Positions 26,654 to 35,643 of a DNA stretch of 64,000 bases are shown here, one piece after another. Numbering within the stretch: the first letter of the stretch is position 1; each line of letters starts with the position of its first letter. The notes beneath the pieces were generated by a model. That model worked only from the letters and a program-made list of their open reading frames with translations, was not told the origin of the DNA and ran no database searches. The DNA lies in the NCBI RefSeq assembly GCF_001425575.1, contig NZ_LMRD01000006.1, forward strand, positions 693,977 through 757,976, read 5' to 3'. The stretch comes from Aurantimonas sp. Leaf443 (GTDB taxonomy: Bacteria; Pseudomonadota; Alphaproteobacteria; Rhizobiales; Rhizobiaceae). The position numbers and the translations under genes are program-made.

Positions 26654-27106
26654 ATGCGCAAAGCCGCAGCGTTCCTCGCCCTCATCGCGTGCGCCGGCGC
26701 CGGCTACCTCGCCTTCGCCGCCGACCGTCTGGGCACCGCGACCCTGGTCACGGCGACCGGCGAACATCCGATCGCCGTGGAGATCGCCGACACGCCGAAA
26801 TCCCGCGAGATCGGCCTGATGAATCGCGACGCGATGCCGGACGGTCAGGGCATGCTCTTCGATTTCGAGGAGACACGCGTCGTGACGATGTGGATGAAGA
26901 ACACGCTGATCCCGCTCGACATGCTCTTCATCGACGAGACCGGCACCGTGACGCGCGTCGCCGCCAATGCCAAGCCGCTGTCGCTGGAGCTGATCCCGTC
27001 GGGGCCGCCCGTGCGCTACGTGCTGGAACTCAACGGCGGGGCGGCGGCGCGCTACGGCGCCAAGGCCGGAGACCGGCTTCGCCACGAGATCATTTCCGCG
27101 CCCTGA
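26654..27106 (+). CDS. DUF192 family exported protein
   Basis: A 150-residue DUF192 protein (PF02643), a small beta fold of unknown function found in many bacteria and archaea. A signal peptide covers about residues 1-22 (LALIACAGAGYLAFA). The family core is clear: VEIADTPKSREIGLMNRD, GQGMLFDFEETRVVTMWMKNT and PLDMLFIDETGTV. Probably periplasmic. It follows the cold-shock gene on the same strand, and this pairing is common in Hyphomicrobiales. Confidence 0.9.
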   Translation: MRKAAAFLALIACAGAGYLAFAADRLGTATLVTATGEHPIAVEIADTPKSREIGLMNRDAMPDGQGMLFDFEETRVVTMWMKNTLIPLDMLFIDETGTVTRVAANAKPLSLELIPSGPPVRYVLELNGGAAARYGAKAGDRLRHEIISAP

Positions 27107-27197
27107 CGCTGTCCGCCGGGACTGTCGCCCGACCCTCTTCCGGCCGCGGGACCGCGGCTTGGGCAAGGGACTCGGAAGAAGGCGGCTATGGCGGAAA

Positions 27198-27557
27198 TCA
27201 GTCCTCCGCCAGCGCTTTCAGGACGCCGATGGCCCGCCGGCGCATGTCGGTGTCGCGGATCATGCCGAAGATCTGGGCCGCGCGCATCACCTCCTCGTCG
27301 AGGAGGATCGTGTCGCCGACATCGTCCGTGTCCTTCAGACCCTCGAAGAAATAGCCGACGTCGACGCTGAGGACGGTCGCGAACTGCCATAGGCGGCTGG
27401 CGCTCATGCGGTTCCAGCCGCGTTCGTATTTCTGCACCTGCTGGTAGGTGATAGGGTCCGCCAGCCGCTGGCCGAGTTCGGCGAGCGACAAGCCCCTGAT
27501 GGTCCGGGCCTGCCGGAGGCGACGACCGGCATGGGTATCGATTTCGTTCTGCGACAT
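27198..27557 (-). CDS. XRE-family helix-turn-helix regulator
   Basis: A 119-residue transcription regulator with an N-terminal HTH_3 domain (residues 10-65): GRRLRQARTIRGLSLAELGQ and then TYQQVQKYERGWNRMSASRLWQFA. The C-terminal half (FFEGLKDTDDVGDTILLDEE and later) is typical of the short XRE regulators widespread in Hyphomicrobiales. The ATG at 27557 is followed on the other side by the LysR gene, whose annotated start at 27575 is only 17 bp away. The two therefore cannot have conventional separate promoters unless the LysR start is further in. Confidence 0.9.
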   Translation of the reverse strand: MSQNEIDTHAGRRLRQARTIRGLSLAELGQRLADPITYQQVQKYERGWNRMSASRLWQFATVLSVDVGYFFEGLKDTDDVGDTILLDEEVMRAAQIFGMIRDTDMRRRAIGVLKALAED

Positions 27558-27574
27558 GGGATCCAGAGAGAGCC

Positions 27575-28618
27575 TTGACCGAGAGTCTCGACGACGACGA
27601 CAGACGGCCGTTCGAGCCGATCCAAACACCCTTCAACAGGCGACTTTTAGATAATCAGTTCCTGTTGAGCGGTCAATTTTGGGGCGAGCTGCGGATTTTC
27701 CTGGCCGTCGCGAAGGCGAAATCCTTCAACCGCGCCGGCGAGCTGCTCGGCATGAGCCAGCCGACCGTCAGCCGGTCCGTCAAGCGCCTCCAGGACATGA
27801 TGGGCACACAACTCCTGGTCTCGTCGACCACGGGCATCAAGCTGACGGAGAGGGGCGAGGATCTGGCCCAGGCTTTGTCCGGGCTCGACCGGCGCCTGTT
27901 CGATCTGTCGAACGACATGAAATCGGACCTTCGCAAGACCGAAGGCACGGTGCGCGTCTCCGTCACGGACGGGTTGGCGACGTTCTTCGTCGTGCCCGCG
28001 CTTCGCGAATTCGCGGAAATGTTCCCGCGCATCCTCGTGGCGCTGCAGAACCCGATCAATCTCGTGGACTATCGCGAGAACCCGACCGACATCGCCATCG
28101 GCTTCATGCCTGCCGGCCACCAGGAGATCGTCACCCAGCCGCTGGGGCAACTGCATTTCGTGCCGATCTGCTCGCGCGCCTATATCGAGCGCAAGGGCCT
28201 GCCCACACGCTCGACGCTGGCCCGCCACGACTTCGTGCAGACGCCCTATTACGAGGCGCGCACGGGGATCTGGGATCCCTGGCAATCCGCGAGCCGGCAG
28301 GGACGGGTGTCGGCGACGAGCGAGAACTCGATCACCTACGGTCTGATGGTGAAGGCCGGGCTCGGCATCGGCCTTCTCGGCAATTACACGGCCGTCGAGC
28401 CGTCCCTCGTGGCGCTGGACCTCGATTGCCACATCAAGGTGCGCATCTTCATCGCGGCCTCGCGGGAAAGGCTCCATTCCAAGCCGGTGAAGATCGTCTT
28501 CGACATGCTGAGCGAGGTCTTCTCGGCCCAGTCGAACTGGTTCGGCGATCGGCTGAACCTCACGGCGACCGACAGCTACAGCGATTCCGCGATGCGCCTG
28601 ATGTTCAACCTGGAGTGA
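27575..28618 (+). CDS. LysR family transcriptional regulator
   Basis: A 347-residue LysR-type regulator. The winged HTH is at GELRIFLAVAKAKSFNRAGELLGMSQPTVSRSVKRLQ, about residues 37-73, followed by the co-inducer-binding domain with GTVRVSVTDGLATFFVVPAL. The HTH begins unusually late for this family. The start used is TTG at 27575; a TTG at 27665 would remove 30 residues, give a standard N-terminus, and leave a normal 107-bp divergent gap to the XRE gene. Its 3' end overlaps the convergent small gene by 43 bp. Target genes unknown. Confidence 0.88.
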   Translation: MTESLDDDDRRPFEPIQTPFNRRLLDNQFLLSGQFWGELRIFLAVAKAKSFNRAGELLGMSQPTVSRSVKRLQDMMGTQLLVSSTTGIKLTERGEDLAQALSGLDRRLFDLSNDMKSDLRKTEGTVRVSVTDGLATFFVVPALREFAEMFPRILVALQNPINLVDYRENPTDIAIGFMPAGHQEIVTQPLGQLHFVPICSRAYIERKGLPTRSTLARHDFVQTPYYEARTGIWDPWQSASRQGRVSATSENSITYGLMVKAGLGIGLLGNYTAVEPSLVALDLDCHIKVRIFIAASRERLHSKPVKIVFDMLSEVFSAQSNWFGDRLNLTATDSYSDSAMRLMFNLE

Positions 28619-28839
28619 TGGGCGCTGATCTGCTCGGAGAAGTCGAGATAGCGGTTGCCGACATCGTCGAGGAACTCGGCGAGCGCCATCAGGTCGGTCT
28701 CGTCGTTGAGGAGGCGCTGGATCATCTGGTTGTGGATCTCCACGACATCCATGACGGAAGTGCGCAGATCGTCGAGGCTGGGATCGCGACCGGGCGATGC
28801 GTTGCCGGTCGTCTCGTGAGGGGCGAGGGACTTGTTCAT
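28576..28839 (-). CDS. Small hypothetical protein after GNAT gene
   Basis: An 87-residue acidic protein with no recognised domain. It has a helical pattern, SLDDLRTSVMDVVEIHNQMIQRLLNDETDLMALAEFLDDVGNRYL at residues 21-65. The ATG at 28839 lies 4 bp after the GNAT stop, so it is almost certainly in that operon. It overlaps the 3' end of the LysR gene on the opposite strand by 43 bp, encoding HHSRLNIRRIAESL there. Possibly a partner or regulator of the GNAT protein; this is inference from position. Confidence 0.65.
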   Translation of the reverse strand: MNKSLAPHETTGNASPGRDPSLDDLRTSVMDVVEIHNQMIQRLLNDETDLMALAEFLDDVGNRYLDFSEQISAHHSRLNIRRIAESL

Positions 28840-28843
28840 CGAC

Positions 28844-29425
28844 CTAGACCCGCGCCCGCGTCTCGAATTCCGACGGCTGGTCCCACTGGCCTTCGATGCG
28901 GAAGAGAACGGCCGAGGACGTGTCGGCGTCGATCGCGTCGACGGCCGGGACGATGGTCTTGACCAGTTCCAGATAGGGCTCGTCATGGCCCTCGAAGAGC
29001 ACGGGTTCCTTGCCCTGCGCCGGCTTGAAGCCGAGCAGGATCCGCCAGAGCCGCGCATAGGCTGGCTTGGCATGGGTAATGACCTTGTCGTAGCCCTTGC
29101 GGGCCGCATGGTCGAAGATGAACTGCGCCGTGGCCTTGATGATCTCGGGCCGGCGGTGCTCCTTGCGGAAGCAGGTGCGCTCGATCTTGGCGAAATCGCG
29201 GAACCAGCGCACGCGCGCGGTGCCGACCGGCTCGTCGTCCTCGTAGACGATGATATGCGTCGACTGGTAGTCGTTGCCGTCGTAGTTCTGCCGCGCGCGG
29301 ACCGAGTGCTCCTCCATGAAGCAGATGCTCCGCACGGCATAGGCGTGAAGGAGCTGCTCGTAGGTCGTCACGAGTTCGATCCGTACGGAATTGGTGCGTT
29401 TCGCCCGCTCGCTCGTCATGTCCAT
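28844..29425 (-). CDS. GNAT-fold N-acyltransferase
   Basis: A 193-residue GNAT-superfamily protein. The beta-strand/helix pattern is seen in HIIVYEDDEPVGTARVRWFRDFAKIERTC and in the acyl-CoA loop region KATAQFIFDHAARKGYDKVITHAKPAYARLW. The opening VRIELVTTYEQLLHAYAVRSICFMEE resembles the acyl-homoserine-lactone-synthase-like branch of GNAT proteins that transfer acyl groups to amino acids. That resemblance is by eye only, so substrate is unassigned. It is followed by an 87-residue protein gene with a 4-bp gap. Confidence 0.8.
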   Translation of the reverse strand: MDMTSERAKRTNSVRIELVTTYEQLLHAYAVRSICFMEEHSVRARQNYDGNDYQSTHIIVYEDDEPVGTARVRWFRDFAKIERTCFRKEHRRPEIIKATAQFIFDHAARKGYDKVITHAKPAYARLWRILLGFKPAQGKEPVLFEGHDEPYLELVKTIVPAVDAIDADTSSAVLFRIEGQWDQPSEFETRARV

Positions 29426-29638
29426 CCGGTCCGCCTCCGCCGCTGCGTCTGTGGAGAGACAGTGCGGGAGTCCGTCGCGCCGCGGTATCCGCCGAGACTT
29501 TCAACCGTTCTTCATTTTTGTAGAAGCGGCGGCGGGCGCGTCTTCATCGAGCGGCGGCGATGGCGCGGCGCTCGAGCCGGTCTGGCGAGCACGGACCTGC
29601 AGCGCAAACGCGCGCTGCTCGCTTTAGGGTGAGGAAAA

Positions 29639-29714
29639 TGGCGACCCCGGCAGGATTCGAACCTGCGACCATCGGCTTAGAAGGCCGGTGCTCTATCCTC
29701 TGAGCTACGGGGCC
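29639..29714 (-). tRNA. tRNA-Arg (UCU)
   Basis: A 76-nt cloverleaf with encoded CCA. The acceptor is GGCCCCG/CGGGGTC, the D arm GCTC/GAGC, anticodon loop CTTCTAA with anticodon TCT, T arm GCAGG-TTCGAAT-CCTGC. The anticodon stem has a C-A mismatch at 27-43. It lies 42 bp after the NDUFS4-like gene on the same strand, with no evident own promoter. Confidence 0.95.
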
Positions 29715-29756
29715 GTGCAGCGTCCGCAGAGCGGACGGCGGGCGAGTGGGACGGCG

Positions 29757-30062
29757 CTAGTGCGTCCAGGGCTGACGGCGGTCGTAGCGGAAATTGTCGG
29801 AATAGGCGACCTTCACGCGGCGGGGCTCGCTCGGTTCCTCGACGCGGTATTCGATGCCGTGGCGCTCGGCATAGGCGACGGCTTCCTCGCGGCTGTCGAA
29901 GCTCAGGCGGACCTGGGCCAGCATGTCGGAGGAGGACGTGTAGCCCATCAGCGGCTCGACGCGCTTCTTCTCGGCCGGCTCGTAGTCGAGCAGCCACTGC
30001 TTGGTCTTGGCTTTGCCCGACTGCATGGCGGTGCGGGCAGGGCGGTAGATCCGGGCAACCAT
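29757..30062 (-). CDS. Complex I NDUFS4-like subunit (ETC complex I family)
   Basis: A 101-residue homologue of mitochondrial NDUFS4 (18-kDa subunit, PF04800), an accessory subunit of NADH:quinone oxidoreductase found in alphaproteobacteria. Conserved sequence is ARIYRPARTAMQSGKAKTKQWLLDYEP, the central PLMGYTSSSDMLAQVRLSF, FDSREEAVAYAERHGIEYRV and the C-terminal YSDNFRYDRRQPWTH. It lies between tRNA-Pro (59 bp upstream) and tRNA-Arg (42 bp downstream), all on the minus strand, so it is probably cut from a tRNA-mRNA transcript. Confidence 0.94.
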   Translation of the reverse strand: MVARIYRPARTAMQSGKAKTKQWLLDYEPAEKKRVEPLMGYTSSSDMLAQVRLSFDSREEAVAYAERHGIEYRVEEPSEPRRVKVAYSDNFRYDRRQPWTH

Positions 30063-30121
30063 CGTCTGTCTCGTGGCAGGATGCTGAAGGCCGATGCGGC
30101 AGGCGCGCCCGCATTCGAAAA

Positions 30122-30198
<77 letters not shown>

Positions 30199-30225
30199 AA
30201 CGGTCTTCGTCCGCGGACAGAAGGC

Positions 30226-30254
30226 ATGTGACCGCCTGCCGGGTCGAAGTCAAG
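30226..30254 (-). promoter_or_regulatory. Promoter of tRNA-Pro and following genes
   Basis: On the minus strand the -35 is a perfect CTTGAC (30254-30249), the spacer is 17 bp and the -10 is TCACAT (30231-30226). It lies 28 bp upstream of the tRNA, consistent with a leader of about 20 nt. Confidence 0.6.
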
Positions 30255-30401
30255 GCAATCCCCGTTCGGACCGCGCCCGCCCGCGGAACGGAAAGGTCGG
30301 CGCGGGGCGGAGTCTGCGGCTCTTCGGCGCGATCCTCCGGGCCATCCGTCGCTCTCGGGCGGCGACGACGCTCGGCCCCCGCGGCGACAGGATCGGATGT
30401 C

Positions 30402-31586
30402 TCAGCCGCCGTGATAGGCGGCGAAGCCCCGCTCGAGATCGGCGACGAGATCGGGCACGTCCTCGAGGCCGATCTGCAGGCGGATGACGGCGCCGCCGGA
30501 CGGCGCCTTGGCGACGACGCGGTCGGAGAGATCGACGGGGACGGCGAGGCTCTCGTGCCCGCCCCAGGAGAAGCCGAGCCCGAACAGTCGCAGGGCGTCC
30601 AGGAACCGCGCGGCGCCCGCCGCGTCGCCATCGCGCAGCACGAATGAGAAGAGGCCGCTCGCGCCGGAGAACTGCCGCTTCCAGAGCTCGTGGCCCTCGA
30701 AGGAGGGCAAAGCGGGGTGCAGCACGTGCAGGACGTCCTCGCGCGATTCCAGCCAGTTCGCGACCTCGAGCGCCGAGGCTTCATGGCGCGCGAGCCGCAC
30801 GCCCATCGTCTTCAGGCCGCGCAGGCAGAGATAGGTGTCGTCGGGGGCGGCGTTCACGCCGATCATCATCTGCGTCTCGCGCAGCCGCCCATAGGTCTCG
30901 GCCGTCGCCGACACGGAGCCGAGCATCATGTCCGAATGCCCGCCCGGATATTTCGTCAGCGCATGGATCGAGAGATCGACGCCATGGTCGAGCGGCCGGA
31001 AGAAGAGCGGCGTCGCCCAGGTATTGTCCATCATGGTGACGACGCCGGCCGCCCGCGCGACGGTTGTCAGCGCCGCGACGTCGATCATCTCGAACGTGTT
31101 GGAGCCCGGCGCTTCCAGGAGGATCGCGCGGCTGTTGGGCTTGAGGATGCCTGCGATCGCGCCGGCTTCGGCGGGATCGAAATAGGTGACCTCGACGCCC
31201 ATCCGCTTCAGAACCGTGTCGCAGAAGCGGCGTGTCGGCGGGTAGACGCTGTCCACGACGAGACAGTGATCGCCGCTGCCGAGGAAGGCCAGGAGCGGAA
31301 AGGTCACGGCCGCAAGGCCGGACGGGAGCAGGATCGTGCCCGCCGAACCTTCCAGCTCGTTCAGCGCGTCCTCGAGCGCGCGCGTCGTGGGCGTGCCCGA
31401 CAGACCGTAGGAATACGGTGCCCGGCTGCGGCTCTTGAGCGTCGCGGTGTCGGCGAAGAGGACCGTCGAGGCGTGGAAGACGGGCGGATTGACGAATCCG
31501 AACTGCCCGGCTGGGTCGTAGGGCCCATGGGCGAGACGGGTATTGATGCCTGTCGACTGACCATTCTTCGGCGATTTCCTGTCCAC
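30402..31586 (-). CDS. metC: Cystathionine beta-lyase
   Basis: A 394-residue Cys/Met-metabolism PLP enzyme that splits cystathionine into homocysteine, pyruvate and ammonia. The PLP lysine is K212 in SIHALTKYPGGHSD; substrate motifs PYSYGLSGTPTTRALE and EAPGSNTFEM are present. The start is GTG at 31586, preceded by AAGGA at 8 bp. It is divergent to aapJ, the conserved metC-aap arrangement of Hyphomicrobiales. Some members of this group also act as beta-lyases on other substrates. Confidence 0.95.
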   Translation of the reverse strand: MDRKSPKNGQSTGINTRLAHGPYDPAGQFGFVNPPVFHASTVLFADTATLKSRSRAPYSYGLSGTPTTRALEDALNELEGSAGTILLPSGLAAVTFPLLAFLGSGDHCLVVDSVYPPTRRFCDTVLKRMGVEVTYFDPAEAGAIAGILKPNSRAILLEAPGSNTFEMIDVAALTTVARAAGVVTMMDNTWATPLFFRPLDHGVDLSIHALTKYPGGHSDMMLGSVSATAETYGRLRETQMMIGVNAAPDDTYLCLRGLKTMGVRLARHEASALEVANWLESREDVLHVLHPALPSFEGHELWKRQFSGASGLFSFVLRDGDAAGAARFLDALRLFGLGFSWGGHESLAVPVDLSDRVVAKAPSGGAVIRLQIGLEDVPDLVADLERGFAAYHGG

Positions 31587-31662
31587 GCTGCAATCCTTTT
31601 AGTCAAATGGCATCGGCTGCGAGAGGCTGCCGGCGATCGCTGCCCAAATTCGGGGGGCTCGG

Positions 31663-31691
31663 CTTGACCTGCCCATTTTTATGTCATGAGA
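31663..31691 (+). promoter_or_regulatory. Candidate promoter of aapJQMP
   Basis: A perfect CTTGAC lies at 31663-31668 in the metC-aapJ intergenic region. The -10 at 17 bp (ATGAGA, 31686-31691) is poor, which would fit activator-dependent expression. Confidence 0.35.
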
Positions 31692-31805
31692 ATGGCCGGC
31701 AGAGATCGAGCAGGGACGGATCGAGGGCGCCTATCCTGTCTTCGTCGACTTTCGCCGATCCAACAAGAAAAAGCCAAAATCAATTCCTGACGGGAAGGTA
31801 ACCTT

Positions 31806-32828
31806 ATGAACTTGAAGCTTCTGACCGCCGCCCTTGGGCTGTCGATCGCGGCCGGCGCCGTATCCACGGCCTCGGCGCAATCGACGCTCGACACGGTCAA
31901 GCAGCGCGGCACGCTGCGCTGCGGCGTCAACACGGGTCTACCGGGCTTTGCCTCGCAGAACGACCAGGGTGCCTGGCAGGGCCTCGACGTCGACTACTGC
32001 AAGGCCGTCGCGGCCGCCGTGTTCGGCGACGGGACCAAGGTTCAGTACGTGCCGCTCTCGGCCGTGCAGCGCTTCCCGGCCCTGCAGAACAACGAGATCG
32101 ACCTCCTGGCCCGCAACACGACCTGGACGATGGACCGCGACACCACGCTCGGCCTCGATTTCAGCGTCGTGAACTACTACGACGGCCAGGGCTTCATGGT
32201 GAAGAAGGAGCTCAACGTGAACTCCGCCATGCAGCTGTCCGGCGCGACCGTCTGCGTGCAGAGCGGCACCACGACGGAGCTGAATCTGGCGGACTTCTTC
32301 CGGTCGAACAACCTGGAATACAACCCGGTCGTCATCGAATCGCAGTCGGACGTCAACACGGCCTATGACAGCGGCCGCTGCGACGTGCTGACCACCGACG
32401 CCTCGGGCCTCGCCGCCTCGCGCCTCGAGATGGGCCAGGCCGACGATCACGTGATCCTGCCCGAGATCATCTCCAAGGAGCCGCTCGGACCGGCCGTGCG
32501 CCAGGGCGATTCCGGCTGGGCCGACGTCGTGAAATGGACCCACTACCTCCTCCTCAACGCCGAGGAGGCCGGCATCACCCAGGCCAATGTCGAGGAGATG
32601 ACCAAGTCCGAGAATCCGGACATCCGCCGCATGCTCGGCCAGGACGGCAAGTTCGGCGCCTCGCTCGGCCTGCCCGACACCTGGGCCGTGAACGTGATCA
32701 AGGCCGTCGGCAATTACGGCGAGATCTACGACCGCAATGTCGGTCCCTCGACCCCGCTCGCGCTGGCGCGCGGCCAGAACGCGCTGTGGACCAAGGGCGG
32801 CCTGCAGTACGGCATGCCCATCCGCTAA
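31806..32828 (+). CDS. aapJ: General L-amino-acid ABC transporter, substrate-binding protein AapJ
   Basis: A 340-residue periplasmic binding protein for polar and other L-amino acids. A signal peptide runs to about residue 24 (VSTASA). The mature N-terminus, STLDTVKQRGTLRCGVNTGLPGF, and the motif LLARNTTWTMDRD are AapJ hallmarks. It is followed by aapQ, aapM and aapP; two stem-loops stand between aapJ and aapQ, which usually keep the binding protein mRNA in excess. The ATG at 31806 follows AAGG. Confidence 0.97.
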   Translation: MNLKLLTAALGLSIAAGAVSTASAQSTLDTVKQRGTLRCGVNTGLPGFASQNDQGAWQGLDVDYCKAVAAAVFGDGTKVQYVPLSAVQRFPALQNNEIDLLARNTTWTMDRDTTLGLDFSVVNYYDGQGFMVKKELNVNSAMQLSGATVCVQSGTTTELNLADFFRSNNLEYNPVVIESQSDVNTAYDSGRCDVLTTDASGLAASRLEMGQADDHVILPEIISKEPLGPAVRQGDSGWADVVKWTHYLLLNAEEAGITQANVEEMTKSENPDIRRMLGQDGKFGASLGLPDTWAVNVIKAVGNYGEIYDRNVGPSTPLALARGQNALWTKGGLQYGMPIR

Positions 32829-32838
32829 GCCGGCTCTT

Positions 32839-32907
32839 CGCGGCGCCATCCGGGAGGAGGCGCCGCGATCGCTTCGATCACGGCCCGTCGCGATCCTGCG
32901 GCGGGCC
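32839..32907 (+). promoter_or_regulatory. Two intercistronic stem-loops between aapJ and aapQ
   Basis: Stem 1 is a perfect 9-bp CGCGGCGCC (32839-32847) / GGCGCCGCG (32859-32867). Stem 2 is a 10-bp GGCCCGTCGC (32882-32891) / GCGGCGGGCC (32898-32907) with one G-T pair. No T-run follows. They probably stabilise the aapJ mRNA segment or attenuate readthrough to the permease genes. Confidence 0.7.
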
Positions 32908-32930
32908 TCTCCGGAGACAGGCCGCAGGAT

Positions 32931-34121
32931 ATGACCGCGCAAACCCAACCGATTCCCCGTCCCTCCCGTGCCGGTTCGATGCTGAACGACCCCAAGGTCC
33001 GCGGCATCGTCGTGCAGGTCCTCATCGTGGCGCTGCTCGCCGGGTTCACCTGGTGGATCGTCGGCAACACTGCCCGGAACCTCCAGCAGGCCAATATCGC
33101 CTCCGGCTTCGGCTTTCTCGAGTCGCGCTCGGGCTTCGACATCGCCCAGACGGCGATCCCCTATTCCAGCAACGACACCTATGGGCGCGCGATCCTCGTC
33201 GGCATCGTGAACACGCTCATCATCGCCGGCTGCGGCGTGGTCGTGGCGACGATCGTCGGTTTCCTCGTCGGCATCGGCCGCCTGTCGCGCAATTTCCTCG
33301 TTCGCTCGCTGGCCACGCTCTACGTCGAGACGTTCCGCAACATCCCGCCGCTCCTGGTCATCCTGTTCTGGTATTTCGGCGTCCTGTCGGTCCTGTCCGG
33401 CCCGCGCGGGGTCGAGCCGAACCCGCTCGGCGTCTATCTCACCAATCGCGGCCTGCAGATCCCCGGCCTGATCTTCGACCCGATCGCCTGGACGACGCTC
33501 GCCGCCTTCGCCGTGGGCATCGTGGCGACGCTCGTCGTGGCGCGGCGCAACCGGGCGAGCCAGCTGAAGACCGGCGAGCGCAAGCCGCTCCTGTGGACGG
33601 CGCTCGGCCTTATCCTCGGCCTTCCCATCCTGGTCTTTCTCGTCACCGGAGTGCCGGCCACGCTGGAGTTTCCGGCGGCGACGCGCTTCAACCTCGTCGG
33701 CGGCCTGCAGATCAAGCCCGAATTCCTGGCGCTGCTCCTGGCGCTCGCGGTCTATACCGCGGCCTTCATTGCCGAGATCGTGCGCGCCGGCATCCTGTCG
33801 GTCTCCAAGGGACAGACCGAGGCGGCGTCCGCCGTCGGCCTCACGCGCAACCAGACGCTGCGCCTCGTCGTCGTGCCGCAGGCCTTCCGGGTCATCATCC
33901 CGCCACTGACGAGCCAGTATCTCAACCTGACCAAGAACTCCTCGCTGGGCCTTGCCATCGGCTATCCCGACCTCGTCGCCGTCGGCTCGACGGTGCTCAA
34001 CCAGTCCGGCCAGTCCGTCGAGGTCGTGGCCATCTGGATGATCGTCTATCTCACCATCAGTCTCAGCGTCTCCATCCTGATGAACTGGTTCAATTCCAAG
34101 ATGGCGCTGGTCGAGCGCTGA
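32931..34121 (+). CDS. aapQ: General amino-acid ABC transporter permease AapQ
   Basis: A 396-residue inner-membrane permease of the HisM/GlnP type. A first transmembrane segment follows [23 protein letters not shown]; the core has the ATPase-contacting EAA loop at [45 protein letters not shown] (about residues 281-325). The end motif [21 protein letters not shown] is typical of AapQ. It pairs with AapM, 13 bp downstream. Confidence 0.95.
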   Translation: MTAQTQPIPRPSRAGSMLNDPKVRGIVVQVLIVALLAGFTWWIVGNTARNLQQANIASGFGFLESRSGFDIAQTAIPYSSNDTYGRAILVGIVNTLIIAGCGVVVATIVGFLVGIGRLSRNFLVRSLATLYVETFRNIPPLLVILFWYFGVLSVLSGPRGVEPNPLGVYLTNRGLQIPGLIFDPIAWTTLAAFAVGIVATLVVARRNRASQLKTGERKPLLWTALGLILGLPILVFLVTGVPATLEFPAATRFNLVGGLQIKPEFLALLLALAVYTAAFIAEIVRAGILSVSKGQTEAASAVGLTRNQTLRLVVVPQAFRVIIPPLTSQYLNLTKNSSLGLAIGYPDLVAVGSTVLNQSGQSVEVVAIWMIVYLTISLSVSILMNWFNSKMALVER

Positions 34122-34134
34122 GGGGGACGCCGTC

Positions 34135-35631
34135 ATGGAAGAACAAGTCGCACTCTACGTCGCCCGAGACCAGAAGCAGCCGCTGCCGCCGCCGCCCGGG
34201 GAGACGGGCCTCGTCGGACGCATGCGCCGCAATCTCTTCGCCACCCCGCTCGACACCGTCCTGACCATCGCGCTCGGCGCCGTTCTCGTCTGGGGCATCT
34301 GGAACCTCTTCCAGTGGGCGGTCGTCGACGCCGTCTTCGAAGGGTCCGACCGCACCGCCTGTCTCGTGGAAGGCGGCGGCCATGGCGGCGCCTGCTGGGC
34401 CTTCGTGAAGGCTAAGTTCGGGCAGTTCATCTACGGCATCTATCCGCTGGAGGAGCGCTGGCGCATCGATCTCGTGTTCCTTCTGCTGGCGGCCCTGGTC
34501 ATCCCCATCGCCATGCCGACGGTGCCGGGCAAGAAGCTGAACGCCGTGCTTCTCTTCCTCGTCTTCCCGGTCGTCACGCTCGTCCTGCTCACGGGCGGCG
34601 AGTTCTCCGTGACCGGCGGCGAGGTCGCGATCCTGATCGTCTTCGCGGCGGGCCTCACCGTCAGCCGCGTCGCCTCGCGCCCCGACGTGTCGTCGCGCAC
34701 GCCGCTTCTGAAGGCCGCCTACGCGCTGATGGCCGTCGCGGTCCTCGCGCTGATCTTCTCGGGCATCGTGACCGCGGCCCGCGTCGAGTTCCTCGACGTC
34801 CGCTTCACGCCGCTGACGCTTCTCGCCTTCGCCGCCGCGCTTGGCGCGACGGCGCTGTCCGTCTTCGCCGCCCTCGCGGCACGGTCGGGCGCCAGTGCCG
34901 TCCAGCTCCTGTCGCCGATCGTCGGCGCGGTGCTGTTCCTCTTCGTGGTCAGCCACGATTTCGGCCTCGAGCCGGTGCCGACGAACTTCTGGGGCGGCCT
35001 GATGCTGACGCTCGTCGTGGCGCTCACGGGCATCACGGCCTCGCTGCCGCTCGGGATCCTGCTGGCGCTGGGGCGGCGTTCGGACATGCCGGCGATCAAG
35101 CTGCTCTCGGTGATCTTCATCGAGTTCTGGCGCGGCGTGCCGCTCATCACCGTCCTGTTCATGGCCAATTTCATGCTGCCGCTCTTCGTGCCGGACGGCG
35201 TGACCTTCAACCAGCTGCTGCGCGCCCTCGTCGGCGTGGCGCTGTTCTCGGCGGCCTACATGGCCGAGGTCATCCGCGGCGGCCTGCAGGCCATTCCGAA
35301 GGGCCAGTACGAGGGCGCCGACGCGATGGCGCTGACCTACTGGCAGAAGATGCGGCTCGTGGTTCTGCCGCAGGCGCTCAAGCTCGTCATCCCCGGCATC
35401 GTGAACACGTTCATCGGCCTCTTCAAGGATACGAGCCTCGTCTACATCATCGGTCTCGCCGACCTTCTGGGCACGGTGCGGCGCGGCTTCGCCGACCCGG
35501 CCTGGATCACGCCCTCGACGCCGGCGACGGGTCTCGTCTTTGCCGGATTCCTCTTCTGGCTCTTCTGCTTCTCGATGTCGCGCTACTCCGTCTTCATGGA
35601 ACGGCGTCTCGACACGGGCCACAAACGCTAA
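34135..35631 (+). CDS. aapM: General amino-acid ABC transporter permease AapM with inserted membrane segment
   Basis: A 498-residue permease; from memory AapM proteins are about 385 residues. The ends match well, from [14 protein letters not shown] to [15 protein letters not shown] and LDTGHKR, and the EAA loop [24 protein letters not shown] is intact. Between LLTGGEF (residue 157) and [13 protein letters not shown] (residue 276) there is an extra stretch of about 120 residues. It holds several hydrophobic helices, including [20 protein letters not shown]. It reads in frame with ordinary codon use, so it is a real insertion and not a frameshift. Effect on transport is unknown. Confidence 0.95.
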   Translation: MEEQVALYVARDQKQPLPPPPGETGLVGRMRRNLFATPLDTVLTIALGAVLVWGIWNLFQWAVVDAVFEGSDRTACLVEGGGHGGACWAFVKAKFGQFIYGIYPLEERWRIDLVFLLLAALVIPIAMPTVPGKKLNAVLLFLVFPVVTLVLLTGGEFSVTGGEVAILIVFAAGLTVSRVASRPDVSSRTPLLKAAYALMAVAVLALIFSGIVTAARVEFLDVRFTPLTLLAFAAALGATALSVFAALAARSGASAVQLLSPIVGAVLFLFVVSHDFGLEPVPTNFWGGLMLTLVVALTGITASLPLGILLALGRRSDMPAIKLLSVIFIEFWRGVPLITVLFMANFMLPLFVPDGVTFNQLLRALVGVALFSAAYMAEVIRGGLQAIPKGQYEGADAMALTYWQKMRLVVLPQALKLVIPGIVNTFIGLFKDTSLVYIIGLADLLGTVRRGFADPAWITPSTPATGLVFAGFLFWLFCFSMSRYSVFMERRLDTGHKR

Positions 35632-35643
35632 AGGATCGATTCG

